DNA from: Pterobdella sp. o SKG-2022
Taxonomy: Eukaryota; Annelida; Clitellata; Hirudinida; Piscicolidae
NCBI GenBank assembly: GCA_964035795.1
Contig: OZ038320.1
Span: 8,392,671 to 8,456,670, forward strand
Direction: 5' to 3'
Length of the DNA stretch: 64,000 nucleotides
Below are positions 13,094-35,683 of this stretch, in pieces. The notes under the pieces are model-generated. The model saw only the letters and a list, made by a program, of their open reading frames with translations. It had not been told where the DNA came from and searched no databases. The first letter of the stretch is position 1. Every line of letters begins with the position of its first letter. Made by a program: the position numbers and the translations under genes.

Positions 13094-15625
13094 TTATACA
13101 ATGGATGAATTAGATATGTCGTTACTTAAACCTCGGTCGCCTGAGTTGAACCTCTTTACACTGCAACTTTTATTGCTCAAATCGTTGCTATTTTCATTTT
13201 TAAAAACATTCTCACTATCACAGAGGCGGTTAGTTTCATTACAATTGCTATCTACATTAACATTTTTACAATAGTCGTCAGAAGCTTTACTTGCAGAACT
13301 TGATGAATTTTCAAGTTTATTGAGTTGTGAGGAAGAATCAATGTTGGAAACAATGCTATACGGAACATAACTTTGAATGGTATCTGGTTGAATTGAGTGT
13401 TTAGATGCAGGTAGGTTTGAGGGCACATATGATATATTATCGTCACTTGAACGTTTGATGAACTCCAGTATAAACTGCTGACAAGCTGTTGATGAATAAA
13501 ACTCGATTAATGGGATAATAAAAGTTTTTGAAATGAAAATTTTTAAAAATATTATTAAAATCAGTAAAAAAAAAGAAGAAATAATTGCCGCAAACCTTTA
13601 GTTTTATGAGGCAGTCTTATATCAGCAATATGATTACAGTGCACAAAGCCTACGTTATTTGACATGAGATATTCCTCAAACTGAGTAGGAAAAAACTTAA
13701 TACTTTTGTAGTTATTTTTAACAGTATCCTGTGGGTGAATAAATAAATTGTATTTAAATATAAAATTCATGAATTTATTATTATATAGAAAAGTATGCTA
13801 AACTAACAGAGGCTTTGTTATGTTTTTTGTATGAAGACCATTGTTGAGCTTGCAAAATGAAACTACCTCCAGGTTTCAGTTGTTGATACACTTTTTTGAA
13901 AAACAATTGCAAACCCTGAAAAATTAATGAAAAATATAAAATTCAATTGCAAATGTGATTATAATGGTATAAACTTCAGAATTTGCTAGATCCCACATAA
14001 AACATTCAATGATTCAAAAATAATAAAAAATTGAGATAAAGCTGTGGTTAAAACTCACCCGATCACCATGGTTGAGATGGATGTGTTTTGTTAGTGCAAG
14101 TGCCATGATGACATCATACAGAGGCTTTTGATGGGATACTTCTAATGAACTCACAGGGATGTAATCTTCCTGATGGTTCAATACAAAATTATGAAAAATT
14201 AGAATATTTAAGCAATAAAAATTTAGAGTATTTTATCAAAATATTAATACTAAAAAGTAGACATATTTCCATATAAAACATGATTGAAACATGCAAATTA
14301 TAACACACATGTTTGAAAGTGATGTTATGAGGAAATTTTGTAAGAGAATTTTCTGGCAGATTTTTTTGAGAAATTGTAGAAGATGGTACTGTTGGTGTGA
14401 TGTTAAGAAGTGGATGGAAGAGAGCACTGCCATATATGTACCTCATGTTCTGCTGGTGATTAAACTTATTGAGGGTTACCTTTAAGTGTTTATAGGATGT
14501 TAATTTGGCGAGACTGAGATTAATTTTAGATGCATTTGGGAAAATTTTTATTGGACTCAATAGTGAATTTTGAAGATCATTAGTTGATGAATCATTCTTG
14601 AGGGCAGCGTGATAAAGCAGATTTTTTCTTGCAGCCTTTACAAGTCTTGCATCCACATCAATACCTGTAATCTGTTTAACTTCAAAGTTTTTGGCTATCA
14701 AAATAGTTGAATAACCAACTCCACAACCAATGTCTAAAACCACTTTGTTTTCAAATGCCCTTCTTGGAAGAGCTCCAAGTCGAGCATCCATGTAGTCTTC
14801 ATTCATGTAACTCCTGTGGTTATTGTAATTGCCATATCTGTACTCAATACTTTTGTTATTAGGCTTTTTAGAAAGTGGCTTATCAAAAGGTTTGAAAAGT
14901 TTCAAACAAGTTTTATCTTGTGAGTCTTTATGTGTTTGTATATGAGAGGTTATTTGTGGAACAATTTCTTTTTTCAAAGAATGTGTGAGATTACAAGAGT
15001 CAAAAAGGATTGTGTTTGAAATAGATTTATTTAATTCTATTTTTGAAACATCTTTTTTTAATGATGAATTTTTCAATTTAGATAAATCTTCCAAGATTTT
15101 AGTCTCACTACCTGTAGAGAGATTTCCTTCAGTAGCTTCATCGGATAAAGAATTGAATCTTGATTTACTTCTTTTCTTAGTAGAATGTTTTCTTTTCCTA
15201 GTTCTATTTTTTTTCTTAAAAAATAAAGCATCATCTTCCTGGCCACATAGATTCAATGGATCATAAATATTAACAGCATGAGCAACAGGAACAAGAAAGT
15301 CGTGTTTATGAGGTGAAGAAGGTGGAGAAGGCAAAGGAGTTACTGATTGGGACATTCCTCCACTATCCATTAATCCATTGAGGTTTAGTGGATCTTGCAT
15401 GTTACCTCCAAACCAGTAATGATTCGGGTAAATAAATTTTGATTTATTGTTTGAGTAAGGATCATTATAAGCGTAGTTTTTCTTATTTCCACTAGATATA
15501 AATCTTTTTTTTCGAGGAGATTGTTTTTCCTCTTTGAAATACTTTTCAGAATGTAAAGAATCTGAAGAATTGTTTTTATATTCATCGGATCTTTTTCTTT
15601 TCAATATTATATTTTTATCACCCAT
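13094..15625 (-). CDS. 7SK snRNA methylphosphate capping enzyme (MEPCE/Bin3)
   Basis: SAM-dependent methyltransferase that caps the 5' gamma-phosphate of 7SK RNA in the nucleus. Five exons on the minus strand: 15625-14309, 14169-14059, 13915-13808, 13728-13596, 13485-13094, giving 686 aa. The N-terminal 250 residues are basic and Ser-rich with RKKR and KKKNRTRKRK stretches (nuclear localisation likely). The Bin3 core starts near 264 with YGNYNNHRSYMNEDYMDARL. SAM motif I is DIGCGVG (about 298-304), followed by GIDVD (321-325). Exon 2 supplies YDVIMALALTKHIHLNHGD, exon 3 QQLKPGGSFILQAQQWSSY, and exon 4 the EQF-like FFPTQFEEYL. The donor after exon 1 (CAT|GTGTGT) is weak but is forced by phase. 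A Ser/Asn-rich tail of about 120 aa follows the fold. An unusual 60-residue Ser/Asn/Thr-rich insert sits between GIDVD and YDVI. Confidence 0.93.
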
Positions 15626-17723
15626 TTCTAAAAATAATTTTAGAGCAGCACCTAGGGATTAGATAATTTATTTATAAATGTAAAAATTTATTTTGTAGAC
15701 GAAAAATAAAATTTTTTAACTGAATAAACATAAATAATTTAATTTTATGATTAATCAGGGTAAGAAAAAACAAACTTTACCGATAATACGGAGAATAGGC
15801 CAAAATGGCGAAACGAACGATTTCAATTCGTACAAGCTTACAAGCTGTCGTTCATATTAAAAGTCCGCCCACAAAAATTTGTTAGCGCAATACTCGTCAT
15901 TTTAAGAATAAGTTTTTTACATAGATTATTAATGTCTGATTAAATCTATTTAACAACAACATTAATAAATGGATTAATTTAGAAAACGATGAATTTTTCT
16001 ATTTTTGTAGTTGACAGATAAATATTTGTAAGTAAAATGAACTGGCTCAAAAGAAATTAAAAAACATTGCAGTATAAAATATATTCATCATCACGCTTAC
16101 CTTACAGTTCATCACATCGAAATCTCAAAATTTCTGTACGATTAACCAGGTTTCTCTTCAAAGTTCAATTCACCTCGTATAATAACTATTCTAAAAGATT
16201 GGATAAGCTTTCTAGTTTTCGTTTTTAGCTCTACCATTGAAGAAATTAGTTTCAAATTTTTTAATCCGGAAATATTCTTTCTCGAACCTATTTTTGAGTA
16301 GTCAAAAACTTTGGACTTGAATAAACATACAATAAAATGAAAAATGATTTATAGGAAAGTTACAAAACGATTAAAAGATATTTGATTGGAATTCTTATTC
16401 AATGCCAACATACATATATTGAGTGCTTTTTCGATAATTATTTTTTCGACCAAGCAAAATATGAGTATGGTCATGAGTACATTGTTTCTTACACATTAAG
16501 ATAAAGTCATTAAAAACTTGGGTTTTTACTTTAGAAAATGTTGGTTGAACAACGAAGTAATTTTTGCAATAGCGATATTGAATATTGGTAAAAAACTAGA
16601 CGATTATGCATATAATGTTATTCGCCAATAACACAATGTAGCCCGTGGTTGTAAAAATAATTATGAGAACGTTCTCCTAAATTCTTCAAACAGAAAAAAT
16701 CAATGGATTTTTGCGAAAAAATTTTTAGCCTCATTAGACGTACACGTCTCGAAGTCGAGTTAACTTTCCGATAAATTAACGAAATATTTATGGGTGAGTC
16801 TGATCGAACGAAGCGTTAATTTTTTTGCTGTGTTGTGATTGGTTGCTGAAAATTTCCAAAATTTGTAAAAATCTGAAAAAAAATATTTATTTGAAACAAA
16901 TAATTATTTTTTTTTAAATTTGCAAAAAAAATTTTAATTCAAAACAACCAATCAAACGACAACAAAAAAATTAATTTTTGATAATTATTTTTTTCAAAAT
17001 TTGCGAAAAAATTCTAAATTTTAGCAGCCAATCAAAAGACAGCAAAAGTGTAACCTTCGTTTCCTTACTCCCTCGCGAATTTATTGTATAGACAGTAAAC
17101 TCAGCAAGCTGCTCTTTTTTCATAAATTTAAAAATGAAAACTTCAGTAGCAGATATCAAAATGATAACCCATTATTGTTATAACAGTAGTACCATTCATT
17201 GCAATATAAATTCTTCTCAGAAACAAAGTTGAGACGAGTAGATACAAGGTTTACAGACTCACCTTAAGAGGGCTTTTTGTGAGGCACTCAGAATGCTCCA
17301 TAACATTTTATTATATAAATGTTGGTGTCTATTGGTATAGCTATTAGTGTTGAAAGTGTAATTGGTAGGTTCATCGTTGCCTTCTCATGTTTTTGATATA
17401 AACGATACTTTTTTTTGATTTTTCGGTTAACAAAACAGAAAAAACGTGTCTCAAATTCGCTGATTTCAAGTTGGACTCGGAATAATTGTAGTAAAACCTT
17501 TTGCCAAATAAAATGATCTAGAATCGTTTCGCATTTGAAAATTTAGAAACACTGGAATAAAATTTTTATTTCACGATCAAATCAACTCTGGTCCATATTT
17601 TATGAATTTCATATTCTAAAAAATCTTTGAACATTCATCACAAATACAGAAATTGAATATCAATCAAATGAAATAATTAGAAATTAGTACAATTTTGATA
17701 GCACAACATAACAGTTCTGCAAA
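15626..17723. other. Intergenic region with a fold-back repeat
   Basis: Between the MEPCE start and the LAP3 stop. No coding exon is supported. The stretch 16798-17075 is an inverted-repeat structure, listed separately. The 15780-15850 segment is less AT-rich than its surroundings and is a plausible MEPCE promoter, without a recognisable core element. Confidence 0.5.
16798..17075. repeat. Fold-back repeat with CCAAT-type units
   Basis: The left arm at about 16803-16870 (GAACGAAGCGTTAATTTTTT, then GCTGTGTTGTGATTGGTTGC) matches the reverse complement of 16995-17062 (AGCAGCCAATCAAAAGACAG and CGTTTCC ends) along about 60 bases. A third copy of the CCAATCAAA-GACA unit lies at about 16948 in the same orientation as the right arm. 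It looks like a decayed non-autonomous inverted-repeat element; no target duplication was identified. Confidence 0.55.
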
Positions 17724-27756
<10,033 letters not shown>

Positions 27757-28934
27757 CTTTCTGGGATAATTATTTTAAAAAGTAGTTTTATATTTATATG
27801 AACCGGCTACGTCAAAACATCACATGCGCAATTTGTAATAAAAGAATATGAGTAAAGGCATATATAAGTAGAGCATAGATACATATACCGGAAAATATAC
27901 ATATAGCTGTACTTTGATACGCCGTATCTACTCAATGCTGATTAAAAACTCACGAGACTCTAGGTGCTAAACCAAGATCAAATTGATAAAATTATTTTTT
28001 TTAAATTTTGAAATTTAAAGTCTTATCAATTATATTATTTGTATGTTAATATGTTCTTAAGCTTGCCATAATGCTTGATAAGAATTTGTATTGAAAACAA
28101 AAACATACTTTTGAAGCTAAATTCTTAGCAAAATTCAACATATAATTACTAGCTTTCAAAATCATCTTATCATTTTTATCTTAAGTGTGATAGAAAGTGT
28201 ATTATAGGTCAAAAAAAAGCATTCAACTTTTATAACCTTTATCGCTCGTTTGCATAGTGAGCTTAAATAAAACACTAAAACATCCGAAAAAGTATTTTAT
28301 TAGTTTATTAAAAAAATAAGTAATTTAGCTTGAATTCATTTTTCTAACAATCAATTTTTGTTTGAAAATGATTTTTTAATAAAATTAACATATTCTTTAC
28401 ATTAAAATATGTTAAATTAAATAAAATAAAAAAATAAACAAAACTCTAAAGTTAAAAATGTTAAAAGAGTGTTTAGATGTATCACTAAACAAATTTTTGG
28501 TGTTCTAGGAGAACCCGTCAACATTTATCTTTCATTTAGCAGTTTCGTATTTCATTTTTTGTTATAATTTATTTTTAGGTTTTTTCTTGAAGTTAATATT
28601 AAATATAAAATGTTATTTTGAAAGTTGGAGCGATTATTTTTATTAAAAACTTTTTTCAATCATATTAAGCATTTCAAAAAAGCAATATTTTCATTTATCA
28701 AAGTAAATTATTTACTTAGAAATGTAATATTTGTTGAATAAAAAATATTTTGAAAAATTTACAGTGGTTTCACAATTATTAATAATATTATTCATTTAAT
28801 TTTTTTATAATCAAATTTTAGGAATTGTCATATTATGATTTACTAAATGTTTCAGAATTTTATAAAAATCTTAAAATTTTACATTATTTTTGTTTTAGTA
28901 ATATAAAATTATTTCTTTCTAGAATAAACTCTCA
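27757..28934. promoter_or_regulatory. Divergent intergenic region between LAP3 and SCOC
   Basis: About 1.2 kb separating two divergent start codons. It must contain both promoters unless SCOC has further upstream exons. AT-rich, and no clear TATA or initiator element can be assigned. Confidence 0.4.
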
Positions 28935-31900
28935 ATGATGATGTCAGAACATGATGATATTTCTGCAGCATGTTAGTACCTACATTATTGTGATTTTTAA
29001 TTATGTTAAAATATTTTGTGTTTTCAAGCTTTAGATACAGATGTAAATGTTGAAGAAGAAGAGGAAAAGAAACGTTTAATGAGTCAAGTGTTGGAGCTTC
29101 AAAACACACTTGATGGTATAGTACTTTATTCAATCAATCAATCAAATCCTTTTCATAGCCCATTTTTTTTTTTACCAAGGGTTGGGTTTTTTGAAAGTTC
29201 TATCTCGAAGTCGGCCTTTCCATTCAGAGCCATTGAGTGGATCCGCACAAACCATGTCTAGCTTTCTTTTATCATTCAATAGGAGCTCATTCCAAGTCTT
29301 TGGGCCTACCAGGCTTCTTGCAAGAATTTAAATCCAACTTTCGCACCTGAGAAATCCAACCCACACTAGGCTCTACATGTCTAAACCACCTCATCCTGCT
29401 TGTATGAAGAACTACCTCAACACCTACCCGAACATCAAACGAGTTGCTATACTCTCACCCTACTTCTCACTTCCTTGTACATGGATTGTACAATTCTCAC
29501 AAGCCATTCATCAATTTTCAATTTACCCGTACTCCCCAAATCACTTCTCATGGCACTCTGTCAAAGGCTTTCTCTAAATCAATGAATGCTAAGTAGAGGG
29601 GCTTACCAGCAACCAGATGCTTTTCCTGTAATTGACGGAGGATAAATATGCCATCAGTTGTACCCCGACCTTGCATAAAGCCACATTGCATATCATTAAT
29701 CACCACTCTCTGTCTGATAAAACCTTCCACTACGAGCTCCAAAACCTTCATAACCTGATCAATTAACTTCAAACCCCTATATTTAGACCTGTTTAAAGGA
29801 TCACCTTTACCCTTATATACACTGACTATGTGACTTTCCTGCCACTCAGACGGTATACGGTTCTCAAAGATGATGTCTTCAATGAGATCTCGAATCATAC
29901 TAGCACCACTTGAACCTGCGGCCTTGAACATCTCAGCAACAATACCTGAAGGACCCGCTGCTTTCCCAAGGCTCATCTTATTAATGGCCTTTCTAACCAT
30001 TGCTGTGGTGATAGGTTCGCTGGGACCTTCCACGGGATAGACTTCGGAAAAACCACCTGGATTCCATGAAAACTCCACATTGAGAAGGTGCATATAATGC
30101 TCTCTCCATGCTTCTTTTTTGGAATCAACATCCAGGGGCATTTGGCCATTATTATTTTTCACCGGTTTATTCCCAATGACGTCGTGGTTCTCTTGCCGCA
30201 TTTGCTTAGCCAGTCGATATATCTCAACAGATCTGGGATTGATTATTTTTAACGCAATCTTCTCAGCATCAGTTTTGGCTATGTGTACAGCGAGGTTGGA
30301 TGCACGTTTAGTCGCCTGATAAGCATCTCTGTCTCCTCCTGCTTTCCATACTTTGAAAAATTTGCATTTGTGGGACACAGCTTGCTGCACCTTGTCATTC
30401 TACCACCAAGTCTGCCTCTTTCAGGTATGTTTTGCAGAGACTCCACAAACCTGTTTTGTAGCATTAATCAAATTGTTTTTCAGGTACTTCCAACGTCCAT
30501 CCAAAGTTTTACCAGTTTCATTTGCTTGGATTAATGTATTAAAAAATTAGAAAATTCAACTTGATTTCCAAAGTCTTTTAGTTTCCAGACTTTTGTACGA
30601 GGAACAAACCTTCTTTTGGGGTGAGCATGAGTGCAAACCTTGAAGTCACCAACCACCAGTCTATGCTGTGTTGCACACTCCTCCCCAACAATGACTTTAA
30701 CATTAGATACCATTTTTCTAAAACTTCTTTTATACAATATGTAGTCAATTTGGGTTTTACAATCTCCTGACTGGTATGTAACCAAATGTTCAAATTTCTT
30801 CTTGAACCAGGAGTTACCAACAACCAGCTCATTGGCAACAGCAAATTCCAGCAGTCTTTCATCTTCATGGTTTCTTTTCCCCAAAGCCTGTCCACTATGC
30901 ACATCCTCAAAAGCAGTAGAGGGTGATCCTATATGGCTATTCCAGTCCACTTATGATTAGCTGTTCTGAAGATGAAGCTCTAGCTATGGTGGATTGAAGC
31001 GCATAATAGAATTGAACTTTTACACTCACTAAGGTTAGCTTGAGATGCATAAACACTCACAAAAACAAACACAACTGATCCAACCACCATTCGAATGAGA
31101 ATGATTCTATCTGAGACTCTAATCACTTCAAACACTTTCTCCCACCACTTCTCACCCAGTAGAATTCCTACACCACAAGTGCCCTCATCATTCCTACAAC
31201 CAAAATACTTATATCGAGAGTCTCTGCCTGCAATAAGTTTAAGGTTGGTCTTCCAACGAGTCTCTTGTAAACAACACAGATCGACTCTCCTTCTCGACAT
31301 GGTTTCCACCACTTCAGAAGCCTTACTCCTCATTGAACCAACATTTAAAGATCCGACTCGAAAAGGACTTTCCTTAACTTTGTGGCAGTTTTTCTTGAAG
31401 GATGCCCTTTCTTTTGACCACTCTTTTTCAAATTTTTTTTCTCTTTTTTGGCTGGCCTTACAATTATTTTTGAAACTCTTACTGTAGTTATTGATATTTT
31501 TATTTAACCCATTACTATTATATATATTACTCCTAATGCTTAAATAAAAAACTCGGCGTTTCACTTGACGCGAGGGAGGATTAGTATTTTGGGATAAACT
31601 TAACAACAAACCTTTAGAGTATGACATTTTTTTTATTTAAAAATTATTTCGAAATAAATATAAGTTAATTAGATAAATACTACAGTTTAAAATATCGCTA
31701 ACGTATAAACTTACGATCGAAAAAAAAAAAATTCGAAAAATTGAAAAAAGTTAAGCTAGTTTTTATGATAAAATTCTAAAATAATTTTGATAAAAATAAA
31801 AAACAGGCCATGCCCAGAAAGCAGAAAAAATAACTTTGAAAAGCAAATTTCGCAAACAGCCGAACATGTCGGTTGCTAACCAGAGAATTTATTCATTAAA

Positions 31901-32177
31901 TTAACTGTTTTTTCCAACTTTTATCTTTTCAAATTAGATTTGTCTCAAAGAGTGGATTCAGTAAAAGAGGAAAATTTGAAACTAAAGTCAGAAAATCAAG
32001 TATTGGGTCAATATATTGAAAACCTAATGGCTGCTAGTTCTGTCTTCCAAAGTACTTCACCAAAATCCAAAAAAAAGTATTTTATTTCATAAATCAAAAG
32101 ATTTCTATGGCAACTATCACTCACATTGAGTTACTTTTCAATTTTTCAGAAATATCAACAAGAAAAAAGGAATCTAA
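28935..32177 (+). CDS. Short coiled-coil protein SCOC
   Basis: Small Golgi/trans-Golgi coiled-coil adaptor linked to ARL GTPases and autophagy regulation in vertebrates. Four exons: 28935-28971, 29029-29115, 31938-32076, 32150-32177, giving 96 aa in phase. The signature is unmistakable: [20 protein letters not shown] spans the exon 2-3 junction, followed by [20 protein letters not shown] and [10 protein letters not shown]. Heptads run through about 25-75. The start is [10 protein letters not shown], and vertebrate SCOC has several alternative N-termini, so a further upstream exon is possible. Intron 2 is about 2.8 kb, almost all of it an antisense LINE. The C-terminus is Lys-rich ([13 protein letters not shown]). 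It converges on the Dispatched-like gene, whose stop lies 0.45 kb downstream. Confidence 0.93.
29150..31640 (-). mobile_element. RTE-like LINE remnant in SCOC intron 2 (LINE-C)
   Basis: Minus-strand element. The frame at 31627-30980 carries the endonuclease start ([20 protein letters not shown], then CCLQETRW, and [11 protein letters not shown]). The frame at 30950-30531 continues it ([36 protein letters not shown]). The frame at 30390-29548 has the RT N-terminal part ([65 protein letters not shown]). The YADD half of RT is deleted or unrecognisable. Three frames are needed, so the copy is dead. The 3' end near 29160-29190 has TTTTTTACCAAGGGTTGGGT. It is of the type often mis-annotated as craniofacial development protein 2-like. 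Confidence 0.88.
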
Positions 32178-32629
32178 GCGATTTTCATACAGTGTTACAT
32201 TCTAGTCTTCATCACTTAGCTTGTATTTTTGCTTTAAAGTACCCAATATTATCCCGGCATTTGTGAAATCTTCATCATGATGTTTTCTCCAGCTTTAAAT
32301 TTGTTATCATAGCATTTGTTACTTTTCTAGAACTTTTTTTGGTAAGTTCAGTCTATCATTTAAGCTTTTTTTATTCATTAAAATCATTTTGAGTTGTAGA
32401 AACACTTTCTAATTTTATTGTTTGTTTCAAAACAATTGAAAATATATTGTTGTAATAATTGTTTGCTTCTCTATATAACTGATGTACGGTAAATAATAAA
32501 AAATTAAGCTAAAATCTTATAAAAATTTTACAATTAAATGTTGAAATTTTGTCGTTTCTAATAAAAAATTATCTTAAAATAAATTTAAAATATTTGTTAG
32601 TATCATATGGCAATAATTAGGAAGGAAAG
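32178..32629. other. Convergent intergenic region
   Basis: About 0.45 kb between the SCOC and Dispatched-like stops. AT-rich, presumably overlapping 3'UTRs. Nothing else seen. Confidence 0.5.
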
Positions 32630-35600
32630 TTAATGAATAAATGTAAGCAATGCCATGAAAAAGAAAGTCGAATAAATCCAAGAAACTGAAACTACGGTAA
32701 TCATTAGAATAGATAGTTGACGGTAAGGCATCAAGATTGAGAAATAAAAGAACACTCCTACAACGAGAGTAGTAAGACCTCCCATAAAAATAGCTCCGTT
32801 CATCCGAGTCAGCTGTTCCAATGTTGTCGAACTCATTCTTCTCGCTATTTTAAAACGTCTTTTTGGAGTGTTTTCTATTAATTCTGTTTGTTTCTTACTT
32901 GCTGTGTTTTTCAGTATTTTTCCAACCCGAAAGTTGACTTTTTCTAGCTTTTCAACTTTTTTTTCTAAGACTGAGGCATTGTGGAACGTGAAATCAATAG
33001 AAAGACCCATAACTATTGAAAAAGCCATCGATTCGAAAACATTGAACTTCCAGCCACTCAGTAAAAGAATTGAAATAGATGTGAAGACAGACAGAATCAT
33101 AGTCAAGATTGCGTATAATGAAGAAATTTTGATACCTAGGAAAGCAAAAGTTATGAAAAAAACTGCGAAAAAAGTAGTTACTTTAGAATACAATAGTCCT
33201 TTGAAAACAGAGCGCTGAAGATCAAAAAATCCCAATTCGCTATTGAACCATCCATCTTTTAGAAAGTCTGGAGCATTTTGTGAAATTCTAACTTTAGTAA
33301 AATTTTCCATATCAACATAAAAATTATTCAAAATTTCATAATCTGCATCAAAAGGAACATTACTAACAAATTCAACAACCAGAGCGACAACTCTGGTAAA
33401 GTTCGCGTCAAACCTCAATCCCGCAAAATTCTTATAACCATATAAAACATTATTTTTAGCTAAAATCGGTAAAAATGTTTTGAAACATTTTTTAAAGACA
33501 TTTTTTTGAAAAGGAAAATGAGAAACTGAACAGCATGGCTTGAGGTCAGCTCCATCGATGCCCACACAACCCCTTTTCATGAAATTTTTGAAGTCGTCTA
33601 TGAAACAATTGTTTTTATTACTTCCTATCTTTCTTGTATAATATTCCACACTTCTTACTTTCTTACAAAATAGAATAAAAAATGTTTGAGCTTCTTTTGA
33701 TTCTAACTTCCATTGAACTTTCTGAAATGTTCCTTTTGCTTCAGCGGTTAAATATTCCACTTTACTGCCTGGCTTTACTCCCCACACCCAACGCATTGAA
33801 AGATTTTTAGAGGCTGTAGAAATAGGTTGCTCGGGTTTAAAATGCTCTTCATGAATTAAGTCATACATTTCAAATGGATGATTTGGGACTAAAAACTTCA
33901 AACCCTTCATAGAAGGTGAAAAATTTTCGAAATATAAACCGAAGAAAATTATTAATATCGAAGCCAATAAAAAACAAACAGCTATTATAAGAAATCTAAG
34001 TTTTTTAACGATAAAAGCCAACGTAGAAAATACTTTTGAACTTACTTTTGTTGATATGTTTTCTAAATAGGATGAAATAGAATAAAAATCTGATAAAATA
34101 TGTAAAGAACACTTTTTATTCAAAACTAGAATACAAGGAATATAAAATACCGACACAAAAAAGTGAACAAAGACAGAAAGACTGGCAAAAATAGAAAAAC
34201 ATCTTAACACTGGAACTTCAATAAAGCTTGAGGAAGAATAGGCCATTATGGTAGTCAATGAGGCTGCAGAAAAGCCTCTAAAAGGTGAAAAAAATCTTCT
34301 AGAAAGATGGTTCTGTAAAGAAAGATGATCATTTTTGCAGCCTTTCAAAGAAAGACTTTCAACAAAAACGAAAATAGCATCAACTCCTGTGGCATAAAGA
34401 ATAATTATTGCCAAAAGATTAAAGAAAGGAAAAAAGTATATTTTTAAAACAAAATAATATATAAAAGCAGAAATTACAAGAGAAATGAAAACATTGAAAA
34501 TAGTTAAGACTGTAATGATTATTGATCCAGTGTAAATTATAAGAATAAGAAAGATACATACAAAACTTGGCAGCACTTTGAATAAATCTTTTATGAGAAA
34601 CTCATCAAACAAATTGAATTTCAAATCAAAATCCATTGCTACTATTTCAACATTTCCTTCAACCATTTCTTCATTTTTAATGCTTTCATAAAAGTCTTTT
34701 GATGATATTCCTTTACTTATTGCTAAATGACTTTGAATGAATTTGGCTTTGCTAGTTTTTCTAAAACTTTTATCAAGTATATAATCACCGATGGATTTGA
34801 AAATTGAACATCTTTCAGAATAAGTGTAATTTTTACACATTTCATACTGGTGTTTGAAACTTTTAACATCTTCTGAAGTCAACTCTAGACATGAGTTTCT
34901 TCCACTTATTGATGCTAAATAATGTCCCAGAGACCAAGATGAACAACAATTATGATTCTCAATCTTTTTATCACAATATTTAACAAAACTAGTAAACCCT
35001 TTCTTTATTAATTTTTCTTCAATCAAGCACATTGAAATTATAGACTCAACTTGCAAGAGATTTGCTTGATCATCATCATTAACAAGCTTGTATATTAATT
35101 TTACATGCCCTTCACCTGTTGTATGATATCACAATTTATATTAAGCTCCTGTAAAACTACATCAGTAAACTTACTGGGATTGCCACAAAAAATAGATTCA
35201 TCCATATTATTTTTTTCATTCAAATCTGTTATTTCATCTTCCTCACCATCTATTACTTCACTATAGTTATATTTTGGTGAAACCCCATTTTCCATCCATA
35301 AGTCTACATTTTCATGTTTATTATAGTAATCTGAGATCCCTAAAGTATTTCTCAACAATGCTTCATATGCCAAGTTATTTTTGTTTATTCTTGTGCCTCT
35401 AGTTTCAAAGCCCTGTAAAAGAAGTGATACAACTAAAAATTTTATTGTTATTCAAACTAAAATCATTTTTTACCTTTTTCGGATCATTGAAATTCAAAGG
35501 ATGGCTCAACCAAAACAAACAACAAAACAAAATGATTGAGGTTATTGAAATCACTAAAATAACCACCCAGTAAAATTTCAAAATGAAGTTAGCATAACTG

Positions 35601-35680
35601 AAAAATTGAAATTTTAATTTTTGAAAAAATGCAATATAATCCAATTGAGCACGACTTACATCATAAGCAATCTTTTCATT
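32630..35680 (-). CDS. Dispatched-like RND transporter (5' end unresolved)
   Basis: Multi-pass RND-family protein with a sterol-sensing-type domain; Dispatched releases lipid-modified Hedgehog at the plasma membrane. Exons seen on the minus strand: about 35680-35477, 35412-35116 and 35086-32630 (818 codons uninterrupted), together about 980 aa. An N-terminal membrane segment (FYWVVILVISITSI) precedes the Dispatched hallmark DPKKGFETRGTRI, joined across intron 1. The first membrane block follows with YFFPFFNLLAII and GVDAIFVFVE. A large extracellular loop follows with several Cys, then a second block (GLSIDFTFHNA, MGGLTTLVVGVFF) to the C-terminus right after the last helix. The intron between exons 2 and 3 would be only 29 bases, with a TAA in the read-through frame. 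No in-frame ATG follows the upstream stop at 35681-35683, so the first exon is missing. A Patched-related identity is less likely. Confidence 0.75.
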
Positions 35681-35683
35681 TTA

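Noticed and set aside
32868..33218. Plus-strand open frame opposite the Dispatched-like gene
   Set aside because: Antisense shadow of a long, clearly coding minus-strand exon; no family motif.
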